DNA from: Humulus lupulus
Taxonomy: Eukaryota; Streptophyta; Magnoliopsida; Rosales; Cannabaceae
Direction of reading: 5' to 3'
Assembly (NCBI RefSeq): GCF_963169125.1
Contig: NC_084793.1
Location: forward strand, 138,672,297 to 138,736,296
Length of the DNA stretch: 64,000 bases
Position numbers and translations under genes: made by a program. The notes below the pieces were generated by a model that ran no database searches, was not told where the DNA came from, and worked only from the letters and a program-made list of their open reading frames with translations. Below, piece by piece: positions 44,319 to 55,200 of this stretch. Position 1 is the first letter of the stretch. Every line of letters begins with the position of its first letter.

Positions 44319-45065
44319 TTGCAGCCTGACCCCGTAGCTGGCACTTTACTCACCATCTGTGGAGGCCCGCACCTCGCGAGAAACAGTGGAAAGGCGAGGG
44401 AACGATATGCTCGGACCCTACGTCACGACCAGGACATCGAGATGATGACTGTGGAGGACAGGGCATCGAAGAAGGCTCGGTCAGAGGATGGTGAGATAAC
44501 CTTCTCTGATGGCGATGCCCAGCATGTCCGGTTCCCACATTCCGATCCGCTGGTCGTGGACGTTCAAATCGCCAATATGATGGTGAAAAGAGTACTAGTT
44601 GATACAGGAAGTTCAGTGAACATCCTGTACAAATATTCGCTGGAACGCATGAAGTTATCCGTCAAGGACTTGGAGCCCTGCAACTAGACAATTTACGGCT
44701 TCTCTGGCAAGGGACTCGCCCCAGCAGGGTCAATCAGACTTCCAGTGACAGCACGTACAGCGCCCGCTACCAGGACATTACTCGCTACTTTTATAGTAGT
44801 CAATTGTCCTTCGGCGTACAATGTTGTCATTGGAAGGCCCATACTTGTTGATCTTCGGGCCATCACCTCAGTATGGCACTTGGCCATGAAATTCCCGACA
44901 GACGCAGGGGTAGGACGCGTGTTGAGAAATTAGAGGGAAGCCAGGGAGTGCTATAACGCCTCAGTCACAAAGGCGAAGAAGGGAACGTCAAAGAGCACTC
45001 CCCCAGATAGGTCGCAGATGGCAATTGATACACAAGCCCAATCCGGTGATGGAGTCACCAAATAG
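44319..45065 (+). pseudogene. pol: Tat aspartic protease region (element B)
   Basis: In frame with gag. Active site VLVDTGSSVNILYKYSLERM, then NVVIGRPILVDL. Stops at TAG 44685-44687 (A has CAA), TAG 44931-44933 (A has CAG) and finally TAG 45063-45065 in GDGVTK-stop-GVAQSE, the same codon as in element A. The first two are C-to-T changes by comparison with A. The protease would mature the polyproteins. Confidence 0.8.
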
Positions 45066-47099
45066 GGTGTTGCCCAAAGTGAGGATAGGGATTTAGATCC
45101 TCGCTTTGGGGATTTTGAGGAAAATGTTGGACCCGTCGAGGACCTGGAAGAGGTCCAACTTGACGAAAAAGACCCGACCAGAGTTGTAAAGGTTGGGAAA
45201 AACTTAGAAACAACCACGAAGCATGCACTGGTGGAATTTTTGCGAAAGAACCAGGAAGTTTTTGCCTGGTCACACAAAGACATGGCTGGGATAGATCTTG
45301 CAGTTATCAGCCATGTCCTGAACGTTGACAAGAGTTATCCACTCGTGCAACAGAAAAGAAGACTACTCGATAAGGATAGATTGAAAGCCTTAAAAGAAGA
45401 AGTTGAAAGATTAAAGGAGAATGGGTTCATCAGGGTAGCTTTTTATCCGTCGTGGGTCTTCAATCCAGTACTGGTTCCCAAGCCTAACGGCAAATGGCGA
45501 ACCTGTGTGGATTTCACAGACCTCAATAAAGCCTGCCCAAAGGATTGCTTCCCACTCCCAAGGATCGACCAGCTGGTCGATGCAACTGCAGGACATGAGA
45601 TCCTCTCCTTCATGGATGCGTAGTCAGGATACAATCAGATTAGTATGCATCCCCCTGACGAGGATCACACTAGCTTTCGGACCGATACAGGGTTATACTA
45701 TTATAAAGTAATGCCCTTCGGACTAAAAAACGCAGGTGCGACTTACCAGCGATTGGTTAACCACATGTTTAAGGAATTGATAGGAGTAAACATGGAGGTG
45801 TACGTAGACGACATGCTGGTAAAGTCGAAAAAAGAAAAAGGACATGTGAAGGATTTACAGGAGTGTTTCAACGTTTTGAACAAGTACCAAATGAAATTAA
45901 ATCCTCTCAAATGTTCCTTCGGAGTCGGATCAGGGAAATTCTTGGGGTTCATTGTCAATTCAAGAGGAATCGAGGCCAACCCCGACAAGATAAGAGCCCT
46001 GATCGACATGAAATCGCCAGAAAAGATCAAGGATGTGCAAAGTTTAACTGGAAGAATTGCCTCACTAAGTAGATTCATTTCCAAGTCAACGGACAAATGC
46101 GTCCCTTTCTTCAATCTACTTAGAGGCAACAAGAAATTCGAATGGACCGGAGACTGCGAGCAAGCTTTCCAGACCTTAAAGGCCCATATGGTGCAGCCTC
46201 CTATTTTATCAAAGCCTATCGAAGGAGAAACTTTGTTCATCTACCTGGCGATCACCGAAGTTGCTGCTAGTGCGGTACTAGTACGAGAAGAAGAAGGCAT
46301 ACAAAAGGCGGTTTACTATGTAAGCAAGAGGCTAATCGGAGCAGAGTTGAGGTATCCTCCCATCGAAAGATTAGCCTATTGCTTAATCTTGGCCTCGAGG
46401 AAGTTACGTCCTTACTTCCAAGCCCATCCCATTACATTCTTAACTGACCAGCCCCTTTGGCAAGTCCTGCAAAAACCAGAGGCGGCTGGGCGCTTATTAA
46501 AATGGGCAGTCGAACTCGGGCAGTTCGATATTACATATTCACCGCGAGCAGCAGTAAAAGGACAAGTCTTGGCTGATCTTATTGCCGAGTTCACTGAGCT
46601 CCCAGACAACGAACAGTGCAAAGAGTTTAGTGCGCCTGAGCCCCAGGATGAAGCTCCTTCGTGGAAGTTATTCACGGATGGATCATCCAACGAATCTCAC
46701 TCAGGAGCGGGAGTGATATTGATAACACCAGAAGGGCATCGATTTCACTGCGCTATTAGGTTCGACTTCACTGCATCAAATAATGAAGCCGAATATGAAG
46801 CACTCCTCGCTGGGTTAAGATTGGCAAAAGACATGAGTATAAAGGTACTGGATATTTACAGTGATTCACAGTTGGTAGTGAATCAGGTCCTAGGGGAATA
46901 TCAAGCACGAGGCCTCAAAATGGTGGCCTACTTAAATAAAACTAAAGATCTGTTAGCTCAGTTTGAGAAGTATACCCTCCAGCAAATACCTCGGGATCAG
47001 AATTTGAACGTAGATGCCTTAGCCAAACTCGCAAGCGCGAAAGACGCTGACACTTTGAATATTGTGCCAGTAGAAAGATTGTGCGAGCCGAGCATATGA
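45066..47099 (+). pseudogene. pol: Tat RT with two RNase H domains (element B)
   Basis: Same frame as gag and protease. RT: NGKWRTCVDFTDLNKACPKDCFP, then TAG at 45621-45623 in place of the Tyr codon seen in A (SFMDA-stop-SGYNQI), VMPFGLKNAGATYQRLVN and the catalytic EVYVDDMLVKS. First RNase H: FIYLAITEVAASAVL, YYVSKRLIGAELRYP, FLTDQPLWQVL. Second RNase H: LFTDGSSNESHSGAGVIL, NNEAEYEALLAGL, IYSDSQLVVNQ, NVDALAKLA. Apart from the one stop the 45231-47099 stretch is intact. It ends at TGA 47097-47099. The dual RNase H is a Tat-clade trait. Confidence 0.9.
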
Positions 47100-48372
47100 G
47101 CAGATGAAACTAATATGGAAATCCGGATGAAGGATACATGGATGGCACCATACTTGGAGTATCTCGCAAATGGTGTACTACCAGCAGATAGAAATAAAGC
47201 CAGAACCCTCCAAAGGCAGGCTGCTAGGTACATTCTGATCGATGGTGTTCTTTACCGAAGAGGATATTCCATGCCACTGCTCAGATGTATAACACTGGAA
47301 AAGGCTAAAGAGTTGATGAAGGAGGTACATGAAGGCTTCTGCGGGGATCACGCTGGGGGAAAAGTTTGGCAAAAAAGATTCTAAGGCAGGGCTATTTCTG
47401 GTCGACTATGAACGAAGACTCAATGGAGTTTGTGCGAAGATGCGATAAGTGTCAGAGATTTTCCAAGATCCCACGCGCAGCTCCCAACGAGTTAAAGCAG
47501 ATGCAAAGTCCTTGGCCTTTCGCAGTATGGGGTATAGATTTGATTGGATCGCTGCCAACGGGAAAGGGTGGAGTGAAATACGCAATCGTAGCAGTCGACT
47601 ACTTCACCAAATGGCCGAAGCTGAGCCACTCGCTACCATAACGACCAAGAAAGTTCTTGACTTCGTCATTAAAAACATTGTTTGCCGATATGGTTTGCCT
47701 TGAAAAATTGTCTCAGACAACGGCACCCAGTTTGACAGTGACTTATTCACAGACTTATGCGAGAGACATGGAATCGTCAAAAGCTTTTCTTCAGTTGCAC
47801 ATCCACAAGCAAATGGGCAAGTCGAAGCAGTGAACAAAACACTTAAGGACACCCTGAAGAAAAGACTTGAAGACGCAAAAGGAGCATGGCCAAAACAGCT
47901 GCCTGAAGTACTCTGGTCGTGTAGAACATCTCATCGAACAGCGACAGGTCATACCCCGTTTTCCTTAACATACGGGTATGAGGCTATGTTGCCTGTCGAG
48001 TTAGATCTGCCCTCCCATCGACGAATTACATACGATCAGGACCAGAATAGCCAACTGATGATGGAGTCCTTAGACTCACTTGAAGAGAAACGGGAAAGAG
48101 CCCAACTCCGAGTAGCTGCGTACCAGCAAAAGGTCGCCCGGTATTTTAACTCAAAAGTAAAAGAAAGAAAATTCAACGTCGAAGACCTAGTACTACGACA
48201 AGTTTTCTTAAACACCCGCGACCCAACTGCTAGAGTGCTCAGACCAAACTGGGAAGGACCTTACTAGATTGAGGAAGTCCTTCATCCAGGCACTTACAAG
48301 CTTGCACGCTTAAATGGAGATCTCGTTCCACGCTATTGGAACGGAGAACACCTGCGCAAGTATTATCAATAA
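47100..48372 (+). pseudogene. pol: Tat integrase (element B)
   Basis: In frame after TGA 47099: the zinc region (VHEGFCGDHAGGK) and, one base out of frame after 47362, KKILRQGYFWSTMNED, CDKCQRFSKIP and the core AVWGIDLIGSLP. A second one-base loss near 47613 (TKW-EAEPLATI) follows, then a TGA at 47701-47703. Asp and Glu of the core are both present here (VSDNGTQFDSD, NGQVEAVNKT). The C-terminal domain ends YWNGEHLRKYYQ, stop 48370-48372, with a TAG at 48266-48268 replacing a Gln. The first frameshift is at the same codon as in element A. Confidence 0.85.
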
Positions 48373-49037
48373 AAAGTCCTTTTTAAAGGATTGGCTTGTA
48401 TTAATTTTTACTTTTTACAAGTTTCGAAAAAGGGTTAGCCACGTTGTATGGCTAATCGCTTATAAGTGTAAGATCTTTTTAAGATCACTCATAAAGACAT
48501 GTTTAGTCCATTTTTAATACGAGATTATAAGGGACTGTGCGCAGCCAGTCATTCTTGCCAACCTTTGTAAATTTATTTTTACAAGTATTTGTTCATTACG
48601 TGTATTATTTTGCTGTATTATAAGTGTTACGTTTCTTACCGAGTAGTAATGTTCGCACAGGTCGTGGTCAAGGCAAGTGACCAAGGACCTAAAGCTCCTC
48701 GATCACTTAGGGGGCATATAAGGTACATCGATAGCAAAGCATATCAAGAGGTATGTACTTAGAGTATTTTTCAAATTTTATATTTTGTTAAATCAAGCCA
48801 AAGTACTATGCTAAGTTCGGTCATGCGAACAGATGTTATAATAGACAAAAATATTATAATATCAAAAGGCATTCTTTTACACCGCGAGCAGTACTGCTCA
48901 GATGTAATTGTTTAATTAAAAGTAAAAAGCTGCCCTTGCAGCAAAGTAAAAAGCTGCCCTCGCAGTAATAAAAACAAATTGTCTTTACAATACGACCCGT
49001 GGGCCATGAAAACGAAATAAAAGAAAAAAATATATTT
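48373..49037. other. Spacer between pol and antisense gene (element B)
   Basis: Non-coding. It holds the internal polypurine tract-like copy at 48706-48718 and two copies of AAAAAGCTGCCCT.GCAG at 48925-48970. No other structure seen. Confidence 0.6.
48706..48718 (+). promoter_or_regulatory. Internal polypurine tract-like copy (element B)
   Basis: CTTAGGGGGCATA, preceded by GATCA as in element A (AATCA). It corresponds to the 3' tract CTTGGGGAGCAAA at 52403-52415. The surrounding CAAGTGACCAAGGA...GATCACTT inverted repeat is also shared with A. Confidence 0.5.
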
Positions 49038-51573
49038 TTAAGGAGCAGGAGGGTCCTGAGGATTGGGAGGAGTGCCTTGGTCAGCCGAAGGACCAGCTTC
49101 AGCATCAGCGGTAGGCACTTTGGCCTTTTCTTCTTTTTCCAGCCGGATGGCGCACTGTGCCATCAGAGTCCTCTTCAACCGCTCGGACAGGTAGTTGAAG
49201 TTGGCCTCCCAGTTGTGCTTCCAGAATTCCTAGAAGCAGAGGTGAGTGGCCTCCTTATACTTCTTCAAATTCTTGGCCCCGTCTTCCTCGAGCTCTTGCA
49301 CTCGCTTTTCAAGCTCCCTCGTCTCCTGCCTGCTGGCGATCAGATTGAGCTCAAGTTGCTTACATTCTTGAGTGTTGAGCTTGGCACTCTCCCTGAATTT
49401 TTCTCTGGATTCGTTGGCTTTCTTCAGGGCATCTTGGGCATCCAGAAGCTCCTGGGTGAGAGTGGCTTGGTCCTCGCACAGTTGTTCGTTCTACTTGGAC
49501 AACTCCTTATTCTCCTCGAGCAGCTTGTTGTTGTCAGCCTCAAGTGCTTGCTTAGTCTGGGCAAGCCTGGAGTCGAAGTTCTTTCCCCGAGAAACCAACG
49601 CCCCAACACGGCGCCAGCCAGCAGTTAAAGTTAGCAGCCCCTGAAGACAAAGAATGAGATAAAGTAAGGAAAAGAAATCAGACATAAATGATAAAGTAGC
49701 AGGAGATAACTTACGCTAACTATCTCGTTCAACCCTCTGTTGACGACTTGATCAGCCTCCATTGAGGCAGTTTCAGTACTGGTGGCCTGGCTGAGCCGAC
49801 CACGAAGCTGGGCAGGGAGCCTTCGGGCAGGTTGTCCAATGCCTCCTTATCAGCAGCCTTAGGAGAAGGCTGTGGATTAACAGGAGTGGGAGTCTTCTAC
49901 TCGAAAGGGGGCGGAGGTGGTGAGTTCTCCTTGGAGGAGGTGGTGGCTGGAGCACCGTCTGTTTGAGCCTTCTTCGAGGGGGTCTTGCTGCTTTCCCCTC
50001 GAGCCCTCTTGCTATCCTTCTTCGAGACAAAAGAGGCAGCGGCAGCTTGATAGTGCTCAAAGATGTCCTCGGAGTCCATACCTGCAACAAAGGAAGCAAC
50101 ACAAGTAGTAAGACTAAATGGTCATGCAGGATAAAAGAATAAAAGTAAGAGGATTACAAGTAAAGTACCCGCGCTACAACTACTGGTCGTAACATTATTT
50201 ACTGAACTACCTAGTTCCTAGAAGAAATCTGAATTTAAGGAGGGAGCATTCCTAAAGTTGCCATCCCCATCAAATAGATGAGAGTGAATTGGCAAATGAT
50301 TTAAAAGCGAGATTATTATACCGTTTTCATCCGACGAGTCGTCAGAAAGTTCGGTAGGCTCAGCAGCCTTTTTTTTTCCTTTGCCCTCGGGGGCCAAGGG
50401 TTTCTCTGCTCGACGAGGGACGACAGGTTCCCTGATCCTAACCCCAGTTGGTCTCCTCCACGGAGGAGACGCTTGGGGTTGCTTCTCGGGTTCCACTTTG
50501 GCTTGGGCGTTCTCCGCCGAAGGTTTGCTCGTCGCTGGTTGAGGATTCCAGAGGCCGACCAGCCTAAGGTTAGCCTCATTAACTAAATTTTTAACACTCT
50601 TATTAGCATTCGGCATGCTGGCTAAGAGTGCCGCCCTTGACTCCATCCCTGGAGTTTGGATTGGACGTAACCATGGGCCTGGAACATAGTAGAATGTCAA
50701 GACATTGTGACAGAAAAACACTAAGTGAAGAAGCTAGTGACGTAGAAATTTTACCTCCTCGGATGAAGGCCAGGTTGTCTGCGGCTAAGTCGGGAGTAAG
50801 GAAGTATTCTTGGTGATACCTCCCCACGTTGGAGATGTGAGTAGTGTCGGACAAGAAAGTGCACCCGGTTTCTTGGTGACAAAAATGGAAAAACCTCGTG
50901 CCTTCTTGGTTAGGGTTGGACTTAAGGTCAAAAAGAAAGTTGACCTCGTGGGGAGTGGGGTCTGGCCATTTTCTGAGTTTATAAAGGATATAGAGTGCGG
51001 CCAACATTCTATATCCATTTGGGGTGATTTGAAAGGGGGCAACTCCAAAGTAATTTGCCACCCCCTGAAAGAACGGGTGAAGAGGCAAAGTGGCACCTGC
51101 CTCAATGTGAAACCGCGACCAGGCGCTGTAGGCCCCGCCTGGCAGGTTGGCCCTCTAGTCGATAGAAGGTCTGACCAGGGTCACCCCTGTCAGTTTATAC
51201 TTGTTTAAGTAGTTGGCGATCATCCGCATCGTCACTCTACTCTGGGGAACAACATGCCACCCAACATCCGGCTGAGCAGCATGTCGGGGACGGGCATGCC
51301 TTTGTACATTGGCATCAGGAACATTTTCACCTCGACCACTGGTCGAGGGGGCATCAGCAGTAGACTGGCACGAGGAGTTAGGGATTTTCCTTTTTTGAGC
51401 TTTTGTTTTTGTTCGAGCCATTCTCTGGGTTGGGACTGGAGAAGGGTTTGGGCTAGGGCGAAAGAAAGGGATATCTGGTATCAGAGTAGAGGGGTTTTCT
51501 TCACCTTCAAGCAGCTGAGCTAGGAGGTCGTCTTCAATGGGTCTTTATCCTCCCCAAGGGTCTTGCATATGAA
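49038..51573 (-). pseudogene. Antisense accessory gene of Tat element B
   Basis: Four coding exons by splice-site reading: 51573-50755 (ATG 51568), 50678-50322, 50081-49715 and 49641 to TAA about 49038. Introns: 50679-50754 (76 bp, phase 1, GAG|GTAAAA...TTCCAG), 50082-50321 (240 bp, phase 1, ACG|GTATAA...TTGCAG) and 49642-49714 (73 bp, phase 0, AGC|GTAAGT...CTTCAG). Protein: basic N-terminus, the domain LPLHPFFQGVANYFGVAPFQ...PTPHEVNFLFDL, a Ser/Glu/Lys-rich middle (LSDDSSDEN; SKKDSKRARGESSKTPSKK), then a long coiled coil (NKLLEENKEL; ETRELEKRVQELEED), ending GTPPNPQDPPAP. Five in-frame stops: a TAA at codon 8, and four TAG at CAG-compatible sites (for example 51155). Function unknown. Confidence 0.65.
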
Positions 51574-52014
51574 CTGCAAACAGACAAAGGAGGAGATAAG
51601 ACACATAGCTTGCGGAGTTACGCGGGAGATTGGGATAACGTTGCTCGCGTCTATTGACCAGCAGCATCCTACCCATACACTAAGTTTGGTACTAACAGTT
51701 TGAAAAACGGATCAAAAAGGAAATAAAATGTTTTCTGAAAAGGAACTTTTTCAACTCCTAAAGGGCGGGAAAAACCCCAGTTTTTTCAACTAGCTTAAAG
51801 ATTGAATTTTTACGTCGATCTTACGCCCTGAACCTATGATCCTTACTATCGAACTAGCTCCTAACTTATATAAAGCAGAAATACACTCTCTTACCAAGCA
51901 TCAGATGGTTTATACAAAAATTCGCATAATTTCTACTCAAGAACGCAGGAAATCGCAGAGCACAGTAAACAGCATGCATGGCATAATGAAGAGTTTAAAA
52001 GATGAAGTGATTAC
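51574..52014 (-). other. Predicted 5'-leader intron of the B antisense gene
   Basis: Donor GCCCAG|GTAATC (intron from 52014) and acceptor TCTGTTTGCAG (51574), five bases before the ATG. 441 bp. It fits the layout seen in F and A. Confidence 0.5.
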
Positions 52015-52170
52015 CTGGGCAAAGGGTGGAGATTCAGAAAAGATAGAAATTTCGAGTCGAAAAGACCTTCGGCAGGACGTCTGAATGGTTTCGAAATTCT
52101 GGGCTCTGAAGCAAAGTTCTTGAGGTTCTTGATTGGAATGGTGAGTAAAAAATTATAAGAAAGATAAAGA

Positions 52171-52182
52171 GGTTACTTATAG
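52171..52182 (-). promoter_or_regulatory. TATA box for the B antisense gene
   Basis: Minus strand CTATAAGTAACC, about 160 bp upstream of the predicted leader donor. Start expected near 52145 (inferred). Confidence 0.45.
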
Positions 52183-52402
52183 AGGCTGAAGTATGGCAAA
52201 AAGTGGCAATCATGACTTTCCCATTTTCGAAATGTGGGGGAGTGTATAAGCCGTCGAATTGATTTCTTGAAAACCGAAAGGGCTTGATTAGACATAATTA
52301 TGTCACTGTTTTAAAAAACGCACGAGGATTCTGACAGATTTCGTGGGGCATATGAATGGTTGTTTCCCTAAAGTTTCTTTATTGCTGGTTGCACTAAACA
52401 AA

Positions 52403-52415
52403 CTTGGGGAGCAAA
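52403..52415 (+). promoter_or_regulatory. 3' polypurine tract of element B
   Basis: CTTGGGGAGCAAA directly precedes the LTR TG at 52416. Confidence 0.85.
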
Positions 52416-53022
52416 TGTTATCCAAAAAGCAGGCATGGATGACATGGCAAACGTTTAATACACGTGGCTGACATCTAGCGGGAGTCTTGTTCGACCATCG
52501 ACCAGAAAGATGTCTATGGCGCAACGCTCAATCTTTATATATGACCAGCCTGGTCGTATACTCGCTATATTTGGAGAAAATCTTATGCAGTTATAATCAT
52601 ATCCGAAATTATCTCCCATGATTTCCTGAGTACCCGATTATTTAGGAAAGAATATCTATAACAAATTAATGTAATCTTCCTTGAGCCTATAAATAGAGAA
52701 GGATAGCTCAAGGGAGGGGACTTTTTGGCTTTCTAATTATTAGATATTAGAGTTTTACAAGTGTATTAGAGCGATCACATTCGATTTATTGTATTGTTCT
52801 TCAGAGGATTTTGAAACTCATTGAACCATAGTTCTTTGATCACTCCTTTGAATCTTATATCAATAACAGCTCAAGTGGTCGTAGGTTATTACCAGATTCT
52901 GGGGCCGAACCACTATAAATTCCTGTGTGTTTTATTATTTTTGTCATTATTCTCATCTCAACATTTCTATCCACATCAAGCAATTTTGACTCCGTGTCAA
53001 TTGACCAAAATCAGGGTCAACA
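52416..53022 (+). repeat. 3' LTR of element B (607 bp)
   Basis: Same length and ends as the 5' LTR with about 19 substitutions. Followed by the second CCAAT. Confidence 0.95.
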
Positions 53023-54478
53023 CCAATTAATAAAATATTTTTTAATAAATGGGATTTAAATTAACTTTGGTTAATTGTTGATAAATCCTATTTAAATTAA
53101 ATTAATACTTTTCAAAATGACCTAAACTAAGTTGACCGTTGATAAATTAAATTTAATTAACTTATATTAATTGTTGATAAATTTCATGTAAATTGACTTA
53201 TTTATTGTTGCAAAATTTAATTAATTTGAATTTTGGATAAATTTTAGAAAATTAATTGTGATATTTTTTAAAATGAAATAAATTATTGTATTTTTGCATA
53301 AATTCATAGACTTGTTTATATAGTAACATGATTTGACTCATCAAATTATAACATGTTTGTTTGCACTATATGTGGTATTTTTGCAATTGGGCTTAGATGC
53401 ATATAGTGGCATATATGTTTGCTTAATATATGGATTTTTGCTAAATAAAACATTCATAAAATAATAGGTTTTATTTAAGCTCATTAGAAAATGTAAAGTT
53501 TAAATTCCTCTCTTGTGGGTGGTTTCACTTGTGAATGTCCATTTGATTTGCATGACTATAGTAAGCCTAATTAATTAATAACAATTAATAAAATGAAGGT
53601 TTAAATTCCTGTCTTTTGGACCTTGTATGGAAGTATGAGGGCCTTAGTAGTGGGAACGACATACTAGACCTAGCCCTCCTCCATACAAGCCCAATTGTTA
53701 AGGCTCATTTGCTTGAGTTTGACTTAATTGTATAAATTCATTATAATAGTTAAACATAAATATGTATTGTCAACAAATTAATTCTAATTTAATTGAATTT
53801 GTTTCAAGGTGACACTTTAGAATTAGTAGAAAATTATAGGACTTTGGTTTTAAAAATTTAATTTTACAATTTTTTGGAGAACCATAGTCATTAATTTTTT
53901 AAAATAAATAATAAAAATACTATTTTTAATTAATAATGAGCTTATTTTAAGAATTATATTCGATATCCACCATTGGTTTAACAAGGTCAATAGCTTAATG
54001 GGGCCTCGAGACGCTTTGATTCGTCCCCCTACGGAAGGTGTTCATTAGTTATTTTGACAAAGTTAGATTTCGAAAGATAGATAATTATAGGTCAAATTCT
54101 ACTAGACTCACCCTTACGGTGACTACTAGGATAAATCTATGATTATCGAAACCGTGGGTCTAGCTCATAAAATAAGAGATTTTGTTTTCTTATTTTGATC
54201 GAATAGTAGGTTGTTAATAATGGTGTCCATTATTAAATGAGTTTACAACTCTATTTAACTAATGATATTTTTTTACTCTCGCCAACTGGGACAACGATAT
54301 CCTAGAATAGTTAAAAACCTAAAGAAATAGAGATATGATTATTTTGGTTTTTTTTCCATATCTTACATATTTATGTTATATGTTGTGCTATTTCTTGAAA
54401 TTAGAGTGTATAGAAGTTCTATTGAGCAAAAGTGATTGATTTCTATTTTATTGGTAACCAGTAGTTTTAAGTAGGGCT
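53023..54478 (+). other. Leader of copia H, second part
   Basis: Non-coding continuation of the H leader up to the gag ATG. It includes an imperfect hairpin, CTTGTATGGA...GAGGGC (53622-53642) with GCCCTC.TCCATACAAG (53673-53689). It is otherwise AT-rich, with no ORF. Confidence 0.6.
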
Positions 54479-55200
54479 ATGTCTGAGTCTACTCCCATCC
54501 TTTCTCAACTTTCTATGGAGAAACTTACTAAAGAAAACTTCCTTAAGTGGAAGCAGAATATCAACATAGTGTTGATTGGTGACAGTGCCAAGTTCGTCAT
54601 GACTAAGGAATCCCTAGAAGTTCCTGCTGAAGGAACTCCCAAGTCTGTAAGAGATAAATATGAGCATTGGCAGACGACTAATAACAAGGCATGAAAGTAC
54701 ATGTTGACTAGTATGGTCGACACTCTCAAGACAAAGATGGAGACTGTTGGGACGGCCTACGAAATCATGGATCAGCTCCAAGACATGTTCGGTGAAAAGT
54801 TTGTGCAAACTTGTTTTGGGCCACCAAGAAATATGCCAATGCTCGAAGGCACCGTCTCCGCACGTTCAACTCAACTATGGTCTGACGCAGCTCATAAACA
54901 AGCTTCAGACTTTCGAGTCTATCATGGGTGGACCTAGTAAGGGAGGAGAAAAGAAGACTATTGTTGTTGCTGCTGATCCAGCTAAGGCTGAAGTTAACCA
55001 AGCTTCGTCTTCAAAAGCTGGAAACAAGAGGAAAGATGGACAAATCAATAACCCCAGGCCTGCAAAGACGAGTGCATAGACACCTAAGGAGAAGAAAAAG
55101 AAAAACAAGAAAGGTAAAGGTAAATGCTTTCACTGCAAAGAGAAAGGGCATTGGAAACAATATTGCCCCAAGTTTCTAGCAGCGAAAAACAAAGGTAATG
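54479..55200 (+). pseudogene. gag: Copia Gag (element H)
   Basis: ATG 54479 begins MSESTPILSQLSMEKLTKE, then NFLKWKQNINIVLIGD, the usual copia gag opening. A TGA at 54692-54694 replaces Trp (KA-stop-KYML). The frame changes near 54815, where ATKKYANAR-like coding is read in a third frame. From 54900 the frame of the rest of pol takes over, with the knuckle CFHCKEKGHWKQYCPK near 55120 (CX2CX4HX4C). Gag forms particles in the cytoplasm. Broken by at least one stop and a frameshift. Confidence 0.8.

Larger units (their letters stand above)
41475..53022 (+). mobile_element. Element B: complete Tat-type Ty3/gypsy retrotransposon (11,548 bp)
   Basis: Two 607-bp LTRs (41475-42081, 52416-53022) flank gag-pol on the plus strand and a four-exon antisense gene. 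A perfect 5-bp target-site duplication CCAAT is present at 41470-41474 and 53023-53027. I count about 19 substitutions and no indel between the LTRs, near 3 per cent. At commonly used plant rates this suggests an insertion one to a few million years ago. Stops in gag, pol and the antisense gene mean it is no longer autonomous. It lies in the leader of copia H. Confidence 0.95.

Noticed and set aside
49424..49644. Plus-strand ORFs over the B antisense gene (for example 209 aa from 48999)
   Set aside because: Shadow of the coiled-coil exon on the other strand; composition Leu/Ser-rich as expected for the complement of heptads.
51568..52415. An env-like gene in Tat element B
   Set aside because: No signal peptide or transmembrane segment in the antisense protein; it is on the wrong strand and soluble, with a coiled coil.
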